Part shown: piece by piece, positions 1 through 8,564 of the stretch
How the letters are laid out: each line of letters opens with the position of its first letter
Numbering within the stretch: position 1 is the stretch's first letter
Source: an uncultured Desulfobacterales bacterium
GTDB lineage: Bacteria > Desulfobacterota > Desulfobacteria > Desulfobacterales > UBA11574
Direction: 5' to 3'
Length of the DNA: 44,242 nt
Assembly: GCA_937998305.1 (NCBI GenBank)
Contig: CALLDL010000065.1
Location: forward strand, 1-44,242
Made by a program: the position numbers and the translations under genes
The notes under the pieces: generated by a model
The model's database searches: none
What the model saw: the letters and a program-made list of their open reading frames with translations, nothing else
What the model was told of the DNA's origin: nothing

Positions 1-707
1 TAACAATTCTCAAAGGAATCTCAAGGATACTGAGTCAAAATCTGCGTCAGACATCCTCTAGACTTGCAGATTATATATTACCGATTTCATGATCTAAAAC
101 GAAAAAAGACCATAGATTAGTTCATGTCCATCCTTGAACCTTGATCCTGATTCCTGTTTTCTGATCTTGGCTCTTATATCCTATTTCCTTGATTCTATTT
201 CCTCTTTCCTCTATGCCATTTATCGCACCCATTTTCCACCATAAATTTAAAGATTGATTGTCTGTGGATATAGGTGTATCTGTTTATCAAGCAATTCAAA
301 CACTTCCTATTCTATCAGATATCTATTCACCGCAATTACTCAAGCTGATGCTGACGATCATCCAGGCGCCGATAAAAATATTTAGATCGTATAATACTAG
401 TTATGTGAATATTGGATATTACCCATTTTAAGGGATATTTAGGGAGAAGATGTCGTTCCGCTATAGTTTTACTATGCGGTACTGCATCTGACGCAGTAGA
501 TGCGGTAAGATCGCAATCTCGAAAGGTTTCAAATTCTTAAAATAAAAAAAATTTGAAACACTCGGTTTAAGATCTTATATACATTGACATTAATACCGCA
601 GCCATTATAAAAAAGCAGGATATAAAGGACGGCAATATCTAATGTAATTTACAAGCTAACAGAGCAGGGGAAGATACAGGTAGTAATAGCATGATGGGGG
701 AAGAAAA
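1..707. other. Gene-free leading region
   Basis: I see no supportable coding frame in these 707 bases. The stretch is AT-rich and contains short local palindromes, for example GCATCT and AGATGC around 484-505 and the hairpin annotated at 526-559. It probably serves as the upstream region of the small gene at 708, but I could not pick out a convincing promoter. No tRNA-like or rRNA-like sequence is visible. Confidence 0.5.
526..559. repeat. Perfect 10-bp inverted repeat (hairpin)
   Basis: GTTTCAAATT at 526-535 pairs perfectly with AATTTGAAAC at 550-559 across an A-rich 14-nt loop. The right arm runs on as ATTTGAAACACTCGGTTT, which resembles the dispersed repeat found at 1793-1829 and 4371-4408 (16 of 18 bases shared with the former). 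It may therefore be a third, diverged copy of that repeat rather than a terminator. Confidence 0.5.
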
Positions 708-1094
708 ATGTTATCAGGGATAAAAATTTATAAAGTTAAGGATTTTATTCGTAAAACGGAAACCGGAAAGATTGATCTCGAACGATCAAAAAAGATTGTC
801 AGAGAGCTTGCTATCGCTGCCGAAGCTCATGCTGATCACAATATTCTGATTGATCTGAGAGAAACGACAGTCTCTGCTGCAAGTATGGAAGATATAATGA
901 AAATCGCCCTCGAGTTTGGCACCTATATTTCCTCTTTCAAAAATAAAATAGCCAACATTATACCTGATGATCCAAAACGAATGATAATTGCCAATCGTTT
1001 TAAAGCCTGTATGGATATTCAGGGGTTTGAATACGAAATTTTCACTGATTATGAAAGTGCAATTGAATGGCTGTCGAAGACAAGGGAAGTTTGA
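708..1094 (+). CDS. Small STAS/SpoIIAA-like domain protein
   Basis: This encodes 128 aa with no signal peptide or membrane segment, so it is probably cytoplasmic. The alternating hydrophobic strands and helices, with an ILIDLRET strand near residues 46-53 and a C-terminal FTDYESAIEWL helix, resemble the STAS/SpoIIAA-like fold found in many small anaerobe proteins. Proteins of this fold often act in protein-protein regulation, but no partner gene is adjacent and no function can be assigned. A GGGGGA ribosome-binding stretch lies just upstream of the ATG. It is monocistronic and is followed by a strong terminator at 1183-1213. The family call is by overall pattern only. Confidence 0.7.
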   Translation: MLSGIKIYKVKDFIRKTETGKIDLERSKKIVRELAIAAEAHADHNILIDLRETTVSAASMEDIMKIALEFGTYISSFKNKIANIIPDDPKRMIIANRFKACMDIQGFEYEIFTDYESAIEWLSKTREV

Positions 1095-1182
1095 GGCGCA
1101 CATAAGGACATAAGGTGATTTTTTTACAAAGCCCTTAGAGGTCCTTTGCGGATTTGGATATTTTTATTCATATTTTAAGTTT

Positions 1183-1213
1183 AAAGCCCGGTACCTATCC
1201 GTACCGGGCTTTT
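1183..1213 (+). terminator. Intrinsic terminator after the STAS-like gene
   Basis: AAAGCCCGGTAC (1183-1194) pairs perfectly with GTACCGGGCTTT (1201-1212) around a 6-nt loop. A-rich and T-rich flanks would let it work for both the plus-strand gene at 708 and the convergent minus-strand gene ending at 1283. Confidence 0.85.
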
Positions 1214-1282
1214 GTCATAATCGACTAACGAGTAGATTAGATCATCTTTCGATACTAACTACGTCGAAAAAGCTGATCCGGA

Positions 1283-1702
1283 TTACCTGTTTTCCGGAAT
1301 CTTGGCAGACAGGGCGCCCACCATATTTTTCATGTCTGTCGGATCTCCGTTGGGATGAAGCACAACCATAAGCACTGCCCACTTGCCGAACGGTAATTCG
1401 GAAAGGTGAGTTTCATATATCCCATTTCCATTGGAATCCGTTTTAAACATATACGGCGGCTTGCCTGCTCCTGTCTCATGTTTTTTAGGTTTCATATTTA
1501 CAAACCAGACCGTATAAACTTTGTCGGATTGAAGGCCTTTGGCCTTTATGCTCAAGCCATCCTCACTAAAAGAGGCTGTTCCGCTTGCATTTGGATGAGC
1601 CTTGGCAGTCATTAACGTCAGATTCACTGTTGCCAAAGAAAAGGTGCCGAAAGTCAGCATACCAAAGATCACCGCCAATATTATTATGTTTTTGGTATTC
1701 AT
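1283..1702 (-). CDS. Small exported protein of unknown function
   Basis: This encodes 139 aa. The first 24 or so residues (MNTKNIIILAVIFGMLTFGT) form a hydrophobic signal peptide or membrane anchor. The mature part is a likely all-beta domain with VYTVWFVNMKPKK near residues 82-94 and GKWAVLMVVLHPNGDP in its C-terminal third. That pattern recalls small beta-sandwich periplasmic proteins such as CHRD-like or anti-sigma-K C-terminal-like domains, but I do not recognise the family firmly. An AAGGAG site precedes the ATG at 1702. The gene stands alone. Confidence 0.75.
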   Translation of the reverse strand: MNTKNIIILAVIFGMLTFGTFSLATVNLTLMTAKAHPNASGTASFSEDGLSIKAKGLQSDKVYTVWFVNMKPKKHETGAGKPPYMFKTDSNGNGIYETHLSELPFGKWAVLMVVLHPNGDPTDMKNMVGALSAKIPENR

Positions 1703-1792
1703 AGTTTTTCTCCTTATTTATTAACATCTCGAAACTCCAATTGAACGAAAACGCACAATGGGGTATTATTTATAATTACAACTATTTTATAG

Positions 1793-1829
1793 CCCTGTTA
1801 CTATTTGGAACGCTCGGTTTAGGTGAAAG
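1793..1829 (+). repeat. Dispersed ~37-bp repeat, copy 1
   Basis: Consensus CCCTGTYACTATTTGRAACGCTCRGYTTAGGTG is split here as CCCTGTTACTATTTGGAACG followed by CTCGGTTTAGGTG. It matches the minus-strand sequence at 4371-4408 with only a handful of substitutions. This copy is intergenic, about 180 bp upstream of the glycosyltransferase gene at 2011. Confidence 0.7.
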
Positions 1830-2010
1830 ATGGACACGTTACTGTTTTTTTATGTTTATCAGAAACAATAATTGACATTCAAAAACCGATAACGACCGAC
1901 AAGTAACTGGTATTGCCTGATTGAGGCATAAATCGATATCAGTTGCATTATAGTCGTCTCAAACATGAAGACCTTACATAAATCTCGTCTCTTAGATCGA
2001 GGATTCGAAG

Positions 2011-3174
2011 ATGCTTGTTTTTTTCTGGCTTGCGATAATTTCTCTTTTTTTGACGGTTGTTTGTACACTGGAAGCTGCCTTGGGAATACGGCGAATGATC
2101 ACCCTTGATGATGTTCCGCCCCTGCAACAGGAAAATGTTCCGAAAGTCTCTGTCATCATTCCTGCATGCAATGAGGCGGAAACCATTGAGCCGGCTTTGA
2201 AGTCCATACTGGCAATGGATTATTCGGATCTGGAAGTCATCGCTGTCAACGATCGTTCTGTAGACCGGACCGGCGCCGTACTCGAGCAAATGCAAAAAAA
2301 ATATCCCGGTTTGCAGATCTATGCCATCTCCGAGCTTCCTGAAGGATGGCTGGGAAAGAATCATGCCCTGCAGTATGGTGCCGAACGGGCCCGAGGAGAA
2401 TATCTTCTTTTTACCGATGCCGATATCATCATGGAAAAGTCTTCCCTTGCCAGAGCCATGCGCCATATGCTTGAGAACGGACTGGACCACATGAGTATGT
2501 TTTTCAAAAGCATCGCCCCTGGCGGACTCTTGAATGCGCTTATCCTGGACGCCGGCGGCGGACTCATGCTGTGGCTCAAACCTTGGAAGGCAAAAGATCC
2601 AAAAAGTAAGCGATATATGGGGGTCGGTGCGTTCAATCTCGTCAAGTCCGATGTCTACAAAGCAATAGACGGCCACAGAACCATTGCCATGCATCCAATC
2701 GATGATGTGATGCTTGGGAAGGTGATTAAAGACAGCAGTTTTTCACAGGATTGCCTTCTTGGCCACAACTTTATACAGGTTGAATGGTACGCTACTGTAC
2801 GTGAGTTTATTAGCGGTTTAATGAAGAATACTTTTGCATTTTATAATTACAAGATGGTCAATGTGTTGTTTGGTGTCCTTGCTGTTGTGATCATTAATAT
2901 CCTGCCGGTCTTGGCCTTCTTTTTTACTTCCGGAATTACCCGTGGCCTTTTCGGAGCTGCGGTTATGGTCCGCATTTTATCTTTTGCCAATGGATTTTCA
3001 AATACAGGTATCAACCCCTGGTATTCGGTCTGGGCGCTTGTCACTTCTTACGTCTACATATACATCGCATTAAAAGCTGCTATAACCACTACGATAAACA
3101 GAGGAATTGTTTGGCGAGGCACATATTATTCCCTTGATGAATTAAAGTCTAACCTTCAAAAGGTAAGGATGTAG
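2011..3174 (+). CDS. Family 2 glycosyltransferase, HpnB/CrtQ-like, membrane-bound
   Basis: This encodes 387 aa. An N-terminal membrane helix (residues 1-22) is followed by a GT-A catalytic domain: VSVIIPACNEAET near 46-58, a VNDRSVDRT nucleotide-sugar motif near 79-87, and FTDADI (DxD metal site) near 131-136. The IDDVMLGK stretch near 230-237 carries the likely catalytic aspartate. Two or three membrane helices close the C-terminal third. This layout fits the hopanoid-associated HpnB and carotenoid CrtQ-type glycosyltransferases, which glycosylate lipid acceptors at the inner membrane. No hopanoid or carotenoid genes are nearby, so the acceptor is unknown. Confidence 0.85.
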   Translation: MLVFFWLAIISLFLTVVCTLEAALGIRRMITLDDVPPLQQENVPKVSVIIPACNEAETIEPALKSILAMDYSDLEVIAVNDRSVDRTGAVLEQMQKKYPGLQIYAISELPEGWLGKNHALQYGAERARGEYLLFTDADIIMEKSSLARAMRHMLENGLDHMSMFFKSIAPGGLLNALILDAGGGLMLWLKPWKAKDPKSKRYMGVGAFNLVKSDVYKAIDGHRTIAMHPIDDVMLGKVIKDSSFSQDCLLGHNFIQVEWYATVREFISGLMKNTFAFYNYKMVNVLFGVLAVVIINILPVLAFFFTSGITRGLFGAAVMVRILSFANGFSNTGINPWYSVWALVTSYVYIYIALKAAITTTINRGIVWRGTYYSLDELKSNLQKVRM

Positions 3175-3276
3175 AAAAATAAAAAATAGCGTTCAGAGGT
3201 TCTGAGTTCACCGCTTAAGGCTATCTTCCTGACTCAGAGGGCTGGGCTTTTGATGCCACGATAAACCTGTCCGAAG

Positions 3277-4359
3277 CTACAGTTGTCGGAATTGTTGCTG
3301 GAGAGCAAGATCTCCCATGACAAGTGCCGCCATACACTCGACGATGGGAACAGCCCGCGGAACCACACAGGGATCGTGGCGTCCTTTGGCTTCTAACACC
3401 GTTTTCCTGCCTTCGAAATCTACTGTTGTCTGCGGCAGACTGATTGTAGCCGGGGGTTTAAATGCTGTCCGGAAGACAATCGATTCGCCGTTGGTAATGC
3501 CCCCTTGAACACCGCCACTGAAATTTGTCGTTGTACCCAGCCTGCCCTCTTTTAAAACAAAGGGATCATTATGCTGTGATCCGAACATGCGAGTACCGGC
3601 AAAACCGGAACCGATTTCGAAACCTTTGGTTGAGGGTATGGAAAGCATCGCCTGGGCGAGTTTGGCTTCCACTTTATCAAATACAGGCTCACCCCAACCC
3701 GGTGGCACATTCCGGCATACACATGTAATTATTCCACCAATGGAGTCGTCTCTTTCCCTTGCGTTATCAATGAGCTGAACCATTTTATCTGCCGTAAGCC
3801 GGTCAGGACAGCGAACGATGGTTTGATCAACATCTTCTCTTGAAGTTACGCCCTCATCAATAAGAGGCGCCTCAACTTCTCCGACAGTATGCACCCATGC
3901 AACGATTTCTATTCCGAATGTTTCATACAAAAATTTGTCGGCTATAGCACCTGCCGCAACACGACCGACAGTCTCACGGGCACTGGATCTGCCGCCGCCG
4001 CTGGCTGCCCGAATGCCGTATTTCATCTGATAAGTGTAATCCGCATGTGACGGACGCGGAACCGATTGCATGGTTTTATAGTCGCCCGGTCGCTGATCTT
4101 TGTTGGCGACATACAGACCAATGGGCACGCCCAGGGTTTTACCGCTTTCAACACCGGATAAGATCGTCACTCGATCGGCTTCTTCCCGTTTTGTCGTCAA
4201 TTTGCTCTGTCCGGGACGTCGACGGTCAAGCTGTTTCTGAATATCTTTTTCGGAAAGATTTATTTTGGCAGGGCAACCGTCAAGAACCGCCCCGACTCCT
4301 TTGCCGTGGGATTCGCCAAACGTCGTCACTTTTAAAAGAGTTCCGAAAGTACTGGACAT
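3277..4359 (-). CDS. aroC: Chorismate synthase
   Basis: This encodes 360 aa, the usual family length. The enzyme converts 5-enolpyruvylshikimate-3-phosphate to chorismate, the last shikimate-pathway step, and needs reduced FMN. All three family signatures are present: [18 protein letters not shown] near residues 14-31, the Gly/Ser/Arg-rich block [20 protein letters not shown] near 117-136, and [14 protein letters not shown] near 327-340. The ATG at 4359 is preceded by AAGGA, which lies inside a dispersed repeat (4371-4408), so the repeat supplies part of the leader. It is not linked to other shikimate genes here. It is transcribed alone, convergent with the glycosyltransferase. Confidence 0.97.
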   Translation of the reverse strand: MSSTFGTLLKVTTFGESHGKGVGAVLDGCPAKINLSEKDIQKQLDRRRPGQSKLTTKREEADRVTILSGVESGKTLGVPIGLYVANKDQRPGDYKTMQSVPRPSHADYTYQMKYGIRAASGGGRSSARETVGRVAAGAIADKFLYETFGIEIVAWVHTVGEVEAPLIDEGVTSREDVDQTIVRCPDRLTADKMVQLIDNARERDDSIGGIITCVCRNVPPGWGEPVFDKVEAKLAQAMLSIPSTKGFEIGSGFAGTRMFGSQHNDPFVLKEGRLGTTTNFSGGVQGGITNGESIVFRTAFKPPATISLPQTTVDFEGRKTVLEAKGRHDPCVVPRAVPIVECMAALVMGDLALQQQFRQL

Positions 4360-4370
4360 AATTACAACAT

Positions 4371-4408
4371 CCTTCCACCTAAGCTGAGCGTTTCAAATAG
4401 TGACAGGG
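4371..4408 (-). repeat. Dispersed ~37-bp repeat, copy 2, in the aroC leader
   Basis: Read on the minus strand this is CCCTGTCACTATTTGAAACG then CTCAGCTTAGGTGGAAGGA, nearly the same as 1793-1829. The last bases are the aroC ribosome-binding site. A related sequence in the opposite orientation starts at 4499 (TGTCACCATTTGAAACCCTT), so 4381-4525 is bounded by imperfect ~25-bp inverted repeats and looks like a small non-coding element inserted directly upstream of aroC. Confidence 0.65.
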
Positions 4409-4520
4409 ATATAAAAAAATTAATAATTCTAAATATATATAAATTCTAAAGTCGCTCATGGGTCTCATCTAATGGGTGGATTTATTTAAGTAAAAAATTG
4501 TCACCATTTGAAACCCTTCG

Positions 4521-4625
4521 AGCTTGCCGAGTTTACCGAATCTGCTGCGTTATGAGACATTTGCAGTAGCAGACTACGGCTGCATGTCTCATGCCTTACA
4601 TCTTCGGCAAACTCAACAATCGCTC
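4521..4625. repeat. Large imperfect palindrome
   Basis: Nested complementary arms are GAGTTTACCGAA (4529-4540) with TTCGGCAAACTC (4603-4614, one mismatch) and ATGAGACAT (4552-4560) with ATGTCTCAT (4584-4592, perfect). A short GCAG/CTGC pair sits inside. The whole could fold as one long hairpin. It carries no coding frame and looks like a palindromic intergenic repeat. Confidence 0.75.
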
Positions 4626-4820
4626 AACCTAGGTTACAATAAATGATGATAAACAAAACATTGATATTCTTCACTTTCAGAGAGTTAGCATATGTGGGCG
4701 AAATCTTCAAATATTTCCATAGAAAACCTTCCATTGGATATATCTTTTTATCAATTTTTCTTTAATTGAAAAGTTTTTGATTTATTTTTAGGACAGAATA
4801 ACCTATTTTAATTGTATAAT

Positions 4821-4894
4821 TCAAGTTTCGCACCCCAATATTGCTAAAAAGCCTTTGATGGTGCAGGCCGGGAAAATCTTTTAAGAAAGCACTT
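4821..4894 (+). repeat. Solo arm of the fold-back element seen at 40037-40328
   Basis: TCAAGTTTCGCACCCCAATA with the following bases to 4858 matches the minus-strand sequence ending at 40328 over 38 nt with a single mismatch. The similarity continues weakly as GGGAAAATCTTTTAAG to about 4886. It lies directly upstream of the flavin reductase-like gene, so its 3' end may overlap that gene's leader. Confidence 0.75.
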
Positions 4895-4916
4895 ATATTT
4901 GAGGAGGTATTTCGTT

Positions 4917-5438
4917 ATGGAACCAAAAATAGAGCGCGCCGTTTTTCGTGACCTGAGTTACGGCTTGTATATTGTGACATCCAGCAGTGAAGGCCGGTTG
5001 AATGGTCAAGTGGTAAACACGGTAATACAAGTCACTTCTGATCCGCCACGGGTTGCGGTAATTATAAACAAAAAGAATCTCACCCACGAATTTATTTTGA
5101 AAAGCAAGGTGTTTTCCGCTTCGGTGATAGAAGAATCTACTCCCATGACTTTTTTGGGTCCCTTCGGCTTTAGGTCAGGAAGAGATATCGACAAATTATC
5201 CAAAGTGGCTTTCAAAGAAGGCGTTACCGGTTGCCCACTGATCACCGAACATGCTCTGTCCGTATTAGAAGCTGAAGTTATGGATCAGATCGATCTGGGA
5301 ACCCACACGATCTTTGTCGGTAACGTGGTTAGCAGCGAAATCCTGAAGAAAGGCGCACCCCTTACATATCAGTATTATCATCAGGTGCTCAGGGGAAAAT
5401 CGCCTCCAAATGCACCAACTTACGAAGTGAAACAATGA
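4917..5438 (+). CDS. Flavin reductase-like FMN-binding protein
   Basis: This encodes 173 aa from the ATG at 4917, chosen because GAGGAGGT (4901-4908) sits at ideal spacing; an in-frame TTG at 4899 would put that site inside the gene. The protein is a single flavin reductase-like domain: IERAVFRDLSYGLYIVTSSS at the start, the central NTVIQVTSDPPRVAV strand region and the HTIFVGNVVSSEIL strand near the C-terminus. This is the fold of flavoredoxin and of the N-terminal part of anaerobe high-molecular-weight rubredoxin. It probably shuttles electrons through FMN to an oxygen- or NO-scavenging partner, but no rubredoxin or diiron partner is encoded next to it. It heads a plus-strand run. Confidence 0.85.
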   Translation: MEPKIERAVFRDLSYGLYIVTSSSEGRLNGQVVNTVIQVTSDPPRVAVIINKKNLTHEFILKSKVFSASVIEESTPMTFLGPFGFRSGRDIDKLSKVAFKEGVTGCPLITEHALSVLEAEVMDQIDLGTHTIFVGNVVSSEILKKGAPLTYQYYHQVLRGKSPPNAPTYEVKQ

Positions 5439-5471
5439 TTTCTTATCTGAAATAATTAAAAGGAAAATACC

Positions 5472-6269
5472 ATGCCATTTGCTGAAGTAAATGGAACGAC
5501 ACTCCACTACCGTTTCGATGGTCCCGAGCAAGGACCTGTCGCGATGCTTTCCAACGCTTTGGCCTCGGACCTCACCATGTGGGAATTTCAGGTTCCCGCG
5601 CTTGTCAAGGCAGGCTATCGGGTACTCCGATATGACAGCCGTGGTCACGGTCATTCGTCGGTGCCCGAAGGTCCCTATTCCATCGAGATGCTGACGGCCG
5701 ACGCCGTGGGTTTAATGGATGCGCTAGGTTTGGAAAAGGTCCACTTTTGTGGTCTTTCCAAAGGCGGAATGATCGGCCAGGTGTTGGGCTCGCAATATGG
5801 TGACCGGTTAATCTCTTTGGCGCTCTGTTCTACGGCAGCCTACATGACACCTCGGGAAATCTGGGATGAACGCATCGAAACCGTTCGAGAGAGCGGTATG
5901 GCTGTCGTCGTCGACGCAACCCTTGACCGATGGTTCACAAAAGCGGATCAAACGAACCTGGCATCTTCGGTTGAAAAGGTCCGACGCGTTATTTTGAATA
6001 CACCTGTCGAAGGATTTTGTGGGTGCTGTGCCGCGATTCGAGATATGGACCAGCGAGAAACCATACGCGCCGTTTTTACTCCAACGTTGGTGATGGTCGG
6101 CGAGCACGATTCCGGTACTCCTGTTTCGGCGGCGGAATACATCCACCAGGGAATAACTTCTTCGGCGTTGACGATTATTTCCGATGCAGCTCACTTTGTT
6201 CATATGGAACAGTCAAACATTTTTAACCATGCACTCTTAGAGTTTATAAAGGTTAATGCAGGACGTTGA
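5472..6269 (+). CDS. Alpha/beta hydrolase, 3-oxoadipate enol-lactonase (PcaD)-like
   Basis: This encodes 265 aa, a complete single-domain alpha/beta hydrolase. The nucleophile is Ser96 in GLSKGG. The acid is the Asp of GEHDSGTP near 211 and the base a His of DAAHFVHMEQ near 240, so the catalytic triad looks intact. The YDSRGHGHS oxyanion-side motif (54-62) and the overall pattern are closest to PcaD-type lactonases. The rest of the beta-ketoadipate pathway is absent and unlikely in an anaerobe, so the true substrate is probably another ester or lactone. An AAAGGAAAA site precedes the ATG, 33 bp behind the flavin reductase gene. Confidence 0.88.
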   Translation: MPFAEVNGTTLHYRFDGPEQGPVAMLSNALASDLTMWEFQVPALVKAGYRVLRYDSRGHGHSSVPEGPYSIEMLTADAVGLMDALGLEKVHFCGLSKGGMIGQVLGSQYGDRLISLALCSTAAYMTPREIWDERIETVRESGMAVVVDATLDRWFTKADQTNLASSVEKVRRVILNTPVEGFCGCCAAIRDMDQRETIRAVFTPTLVMVGEHDSGTPVSAAEYIHQGITSSALTIISDAAHFVHMEQSNIFNHALLEFIKVNAGR

Positions 6270-6288
6270 TAACCAAAAGGAGAAATAT

Positions 6289-7005
6289 ATGCAAGGAGGA
6301 AATCATAAAAGTGCATTAATATTAGGTAGCTGTATTTTATTGGGCTTGGCCTTTTTGGGTTTTTTTTTAGGGTCTAGTGCCATTAAGTTTAAAGAGTATG
6401 AACGTACAGTCACCGTAAAAGGGCTTTCAGAAAAAGAATATCCTGCTGATGTTGCTCTATGGCCGATCAACTTTTCATCCGCAAACAATGATTTAGCAAA
6501 ATTGTACGTATCCATTGAAAAAGACACCAATGAAATCATTGATTTTTTAAAAGACAATGGATTTGAAAAACAAGAAATAACCGTATCTCCTCCGGGCATT
6601 ATCGATAAACTTTCCCAAGGCTATGAAAAATCAAAGATTGAATTTAGATATACCGCCACACAAACCATTACGGTTTATTCGAAAAAGATTAAAGATGTCA
6701 GAACTACAATGAATAAATTGGCAGGGCTTGGAAAAAAAGGAATTGCCTTTACAGCTCACAACTATCGAAATTCCACTGAATACTTATTCACGAGATTGAA
6801 TGAAATTAAACCCATCATGGTGGAGGAAGCCACAACCAAAGCAAGAGAAGTTGCCGAGAAATTCGCAAAGGATTCTAACAGCAAGTTAGGAAAAATAAAA
6901 AGGGCAAGACAAGGACAATTTTCTATTAACAACAGGGACAAAAATAATCCCCACATTAAAAAAATCAGAGTTGTTTCAACTGTAGAGTACTATCTGTCTG
7001 ATTAA
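6289..7005 (+). CDS. SIMPL-domain (DUF541) protein, membrane-anchored
   Basis: This encodes 238 aa from the ATG at 6289, which has AGGAG five bases upstream. A longer frame from 6256 would overlap the hydrolase gene and lacks a site. Residues about 8-28 form a signal anchor; the rest is predicted periplasmic. The ERTVTVKGLSEKEYPADVALW start and the KAREVAEKFAKDSNSKLGKI helix near 190-210 are typical of SIMPL/DUF541 domains, which form ring-shaped oligomers in the periplasm or outer surface. Its function in bacteria is poorly defined. It sits 19 bp behind the hydrolase and 15 bp ahead of the crotonase-family gene, so co-transcription is likely. Confidence 0.88.
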   Translation: MQGGNHKSALILGSCILLGLAFLGFFLGSSAIKFKEYERTVTVKGLSEKEYPADVALWPINFSSANNDLAKLYVSIEKDTNEIIDFLKDNGFEKQEITVSPPGIIDKLSQGYEKSKIEFRYTATQTITVYSKKIKDVRTTMNKLAGLGKKGIAFTAHNYRNSTEYLFTRLNEIKPIMVEEATTKAREVAEKFAKDSNSKLGKIKRARQGQFSINNRDKNNPHIKKIRVVSTVEYYLSD

Positions 7006-7020
7006 TGGAGCTAAAGAAAA

Positions 7021-8097
7021 TTGAATGACATAAACGTTCAGCCAGAATCTAAAGTTTTGGTTCGACGGCAGCATCGGATGACAAGCATCGTACTCAACCG
7101 TCCTCGCGCGCTGAATAGTCTTAACCTTGAAATGATCCGTTCAATCCGGAAAGCCCTGGACGAAATAGAGACCGACGAACGCTGCCGGTTTGTCCTCTTT
7201 TATGGTGCCGGTGAGAGAGGATTCTGCGCCGGTGGAGATGTTAAGGCACTGGCCCAGGCCATACAGCAGAAGAGCGCCTTGGGTGCAGATATGATTCTGG
7301 AACAAGAGTACGATATGCTCTTGCGGCTCCATCGGTTTCCCAAACCGGTGATCGTCCTCGCCGACGGCATCACCATGGGAGCAGGACTGGGGCTGGCCGC
7401 TTCGGCCGACATGGCAGTGGCCACAGAGCGCACCCGTATGGCCATGCCGGAGACCAGAATCGGTTTTTTTCCGGATGTGGGATCAACCGGTTGGATGTTT
7501 GACAAATGCCCTGCGGGTTACCCCGAATATCTGGGGCTGACAGGCTATGAAATGAATGGCGCCGAAACCGTGCGTGTAGGGTTTGCAACCCATTTGTCCC
7601 CATCGGATCGGCTGCCGGAACTGATAAATATTCTGGAAGGATATGAGGCAAACCTGCCAAGTTCAAGAATTGAGGCTGCAAAGCGGTTGGCCTCGGCACT
7701 TGATCCATTTTTTAATAAGGACATTGCCGCCAACACCGATATGGACCAATGGGTGGCAGCCTATTTTGAAGGAAAAAGCTCTCTTGTAAAACTCATAGAA
7801 TCGCTCAGACAATGCAGTATACAAGCCCGCCTTTGCGACCAGGTCTTTGATCGGCTGGCGGAAAGATCTCCCACGGCACTGGTGGTAACCCTGAAACTTT
7901 TACGGCACAACGAGCATCTTTCTCTTGAAGACGTCTTTCAGACGGAACTCTCGGCAGCGCGTTTCATTCTGAATCATCCCGATTATGTTGAGGGTGTAAG
8001 GGCGCGTTTGGTGGACAAAGACGACAATCCCCGCTGGCAGCCGGATACAATAGAAGCGGTCAAAGATCCGGCTTTGAAACGAAGAAGTCAGGGATAG
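7021..8097 (+). CDS. Enoyl-CoA hydratase/isomerase family protein, 3-hydroxyisobutyryl-CoA hydrolase-like
   Basis: This encodes 358 aa from a TTG start with GGAG about 10 bases upstream. The crotonase core shows GFCAGGD (68-74) for the oxyanion hole, and AMPETRIGFFPDVGST (141-156). In that last motif Glu144 and Asp152 fit the catalytic acids of the 3-hydroxyisobutyryl-CoA hydrolase subgroup (ECH_2). The extra C-terminal ~100 residues also match that subgroup and exceed the ~260 aa of plain enoyl-CoA hydratases. The likely role is thioester hydrolysis in valine catabolism or of a related hydroxyacyl- or enoyl-CoA, in the cytoplasm. It is the last gene of the 4917-8097 run. Confidence 0.88.
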   Translation: MNDINVQPESKVLVRRQHRMTSIVLNRPRALNSLNLEMIRSIRKALDEIETDERCRFVLFYGAGERGFCAGGDVKALAQAIQQKSALGADMILEQEYDMLLRLHRFPKPVIVLADGITMGAGLGLAASADMAVATERTRMAMPETRIGFFPDVGSTGWMFDKCPAGYPEYLGLTGYEMNGAETVRVGFATHLSPSDRLPELINILEGYEANLPSSRIEAAKRLASALDPFFNKDIAANTDMDQWVAAYFEGKSSLVKLIESLRQCSIQARLCDQVFDRLAERSPTALVVTLKLLRHNEHLSLEDVFQTELSAARFILNHPDYVEGVRARLVDKDDNPRWQPDTIEAVKDPALKRRSQG

Positions 8098-8564
8098 CCA
8101 AGGTTTCTAAGGCCTTCACTAATATCGAAAGATATTCAATTTTTCAACACTCTGCCAAAGCGGCTCGGCCCTGGCTGTTACCTGAACTGACTGGTTATGT
8201 GATTTCCATTATTTATTTGTTACTCGTAGAAAAGCCAATACCTGTTCCAATAAAAGTGCCACCAATAACTCTTTTGACATATTTTCCAACTGTTGCTTTG
8301 GGGTTCCCTGCGGTAACAAAGACAGCTTGCAGGTACATCCTTTTAAAGATTTCCATTTGGTGGAATGATTGAATTCACTTGGCGATAATGACATTTTTGA
8401 TGAACATAATATGCTGATTCCCATAATGAGGGCAGATCCTTTTTCGGGGGTTTTCTTTTTTGCATTTTTGTAAGAAATAGGATATATGTACTGGAAAGTG
8501 AAATGCTTGGACCTGTGGTTTTGGCAGGCGATCTGCACTTTTTATGATTGTGGAGGTGATTATC
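8098..8564. other. Intergenic region, no supported gene
   Basis: This gap separates the crotonase-family gene from the DUF4197 gene. Minus-strand frames at 8209-8538 and 8375-8686 are open, but they lack a ribosome-binding site and recognisable domains, so I leave them out. The only supported site is GGAGGTGAT at 8552-8560, the ribosome-binding site for the next gene. Confidence 0.4.

Noticed and set aside
786-1103. Minus-strand open frame opposite the STAS-like gene
   Set aside because: It is the shadow of the plus-strand gene, with no ribosome-binding site and no domain pattern.
8209-8538. Minus-strand 109-codon frame in the gap before the DUF4197 gene
   Set aside because: No ribosome-binding site, no recognisable domain, odd composition (Lys/Ser/His rich); gap is better read as intergenic.
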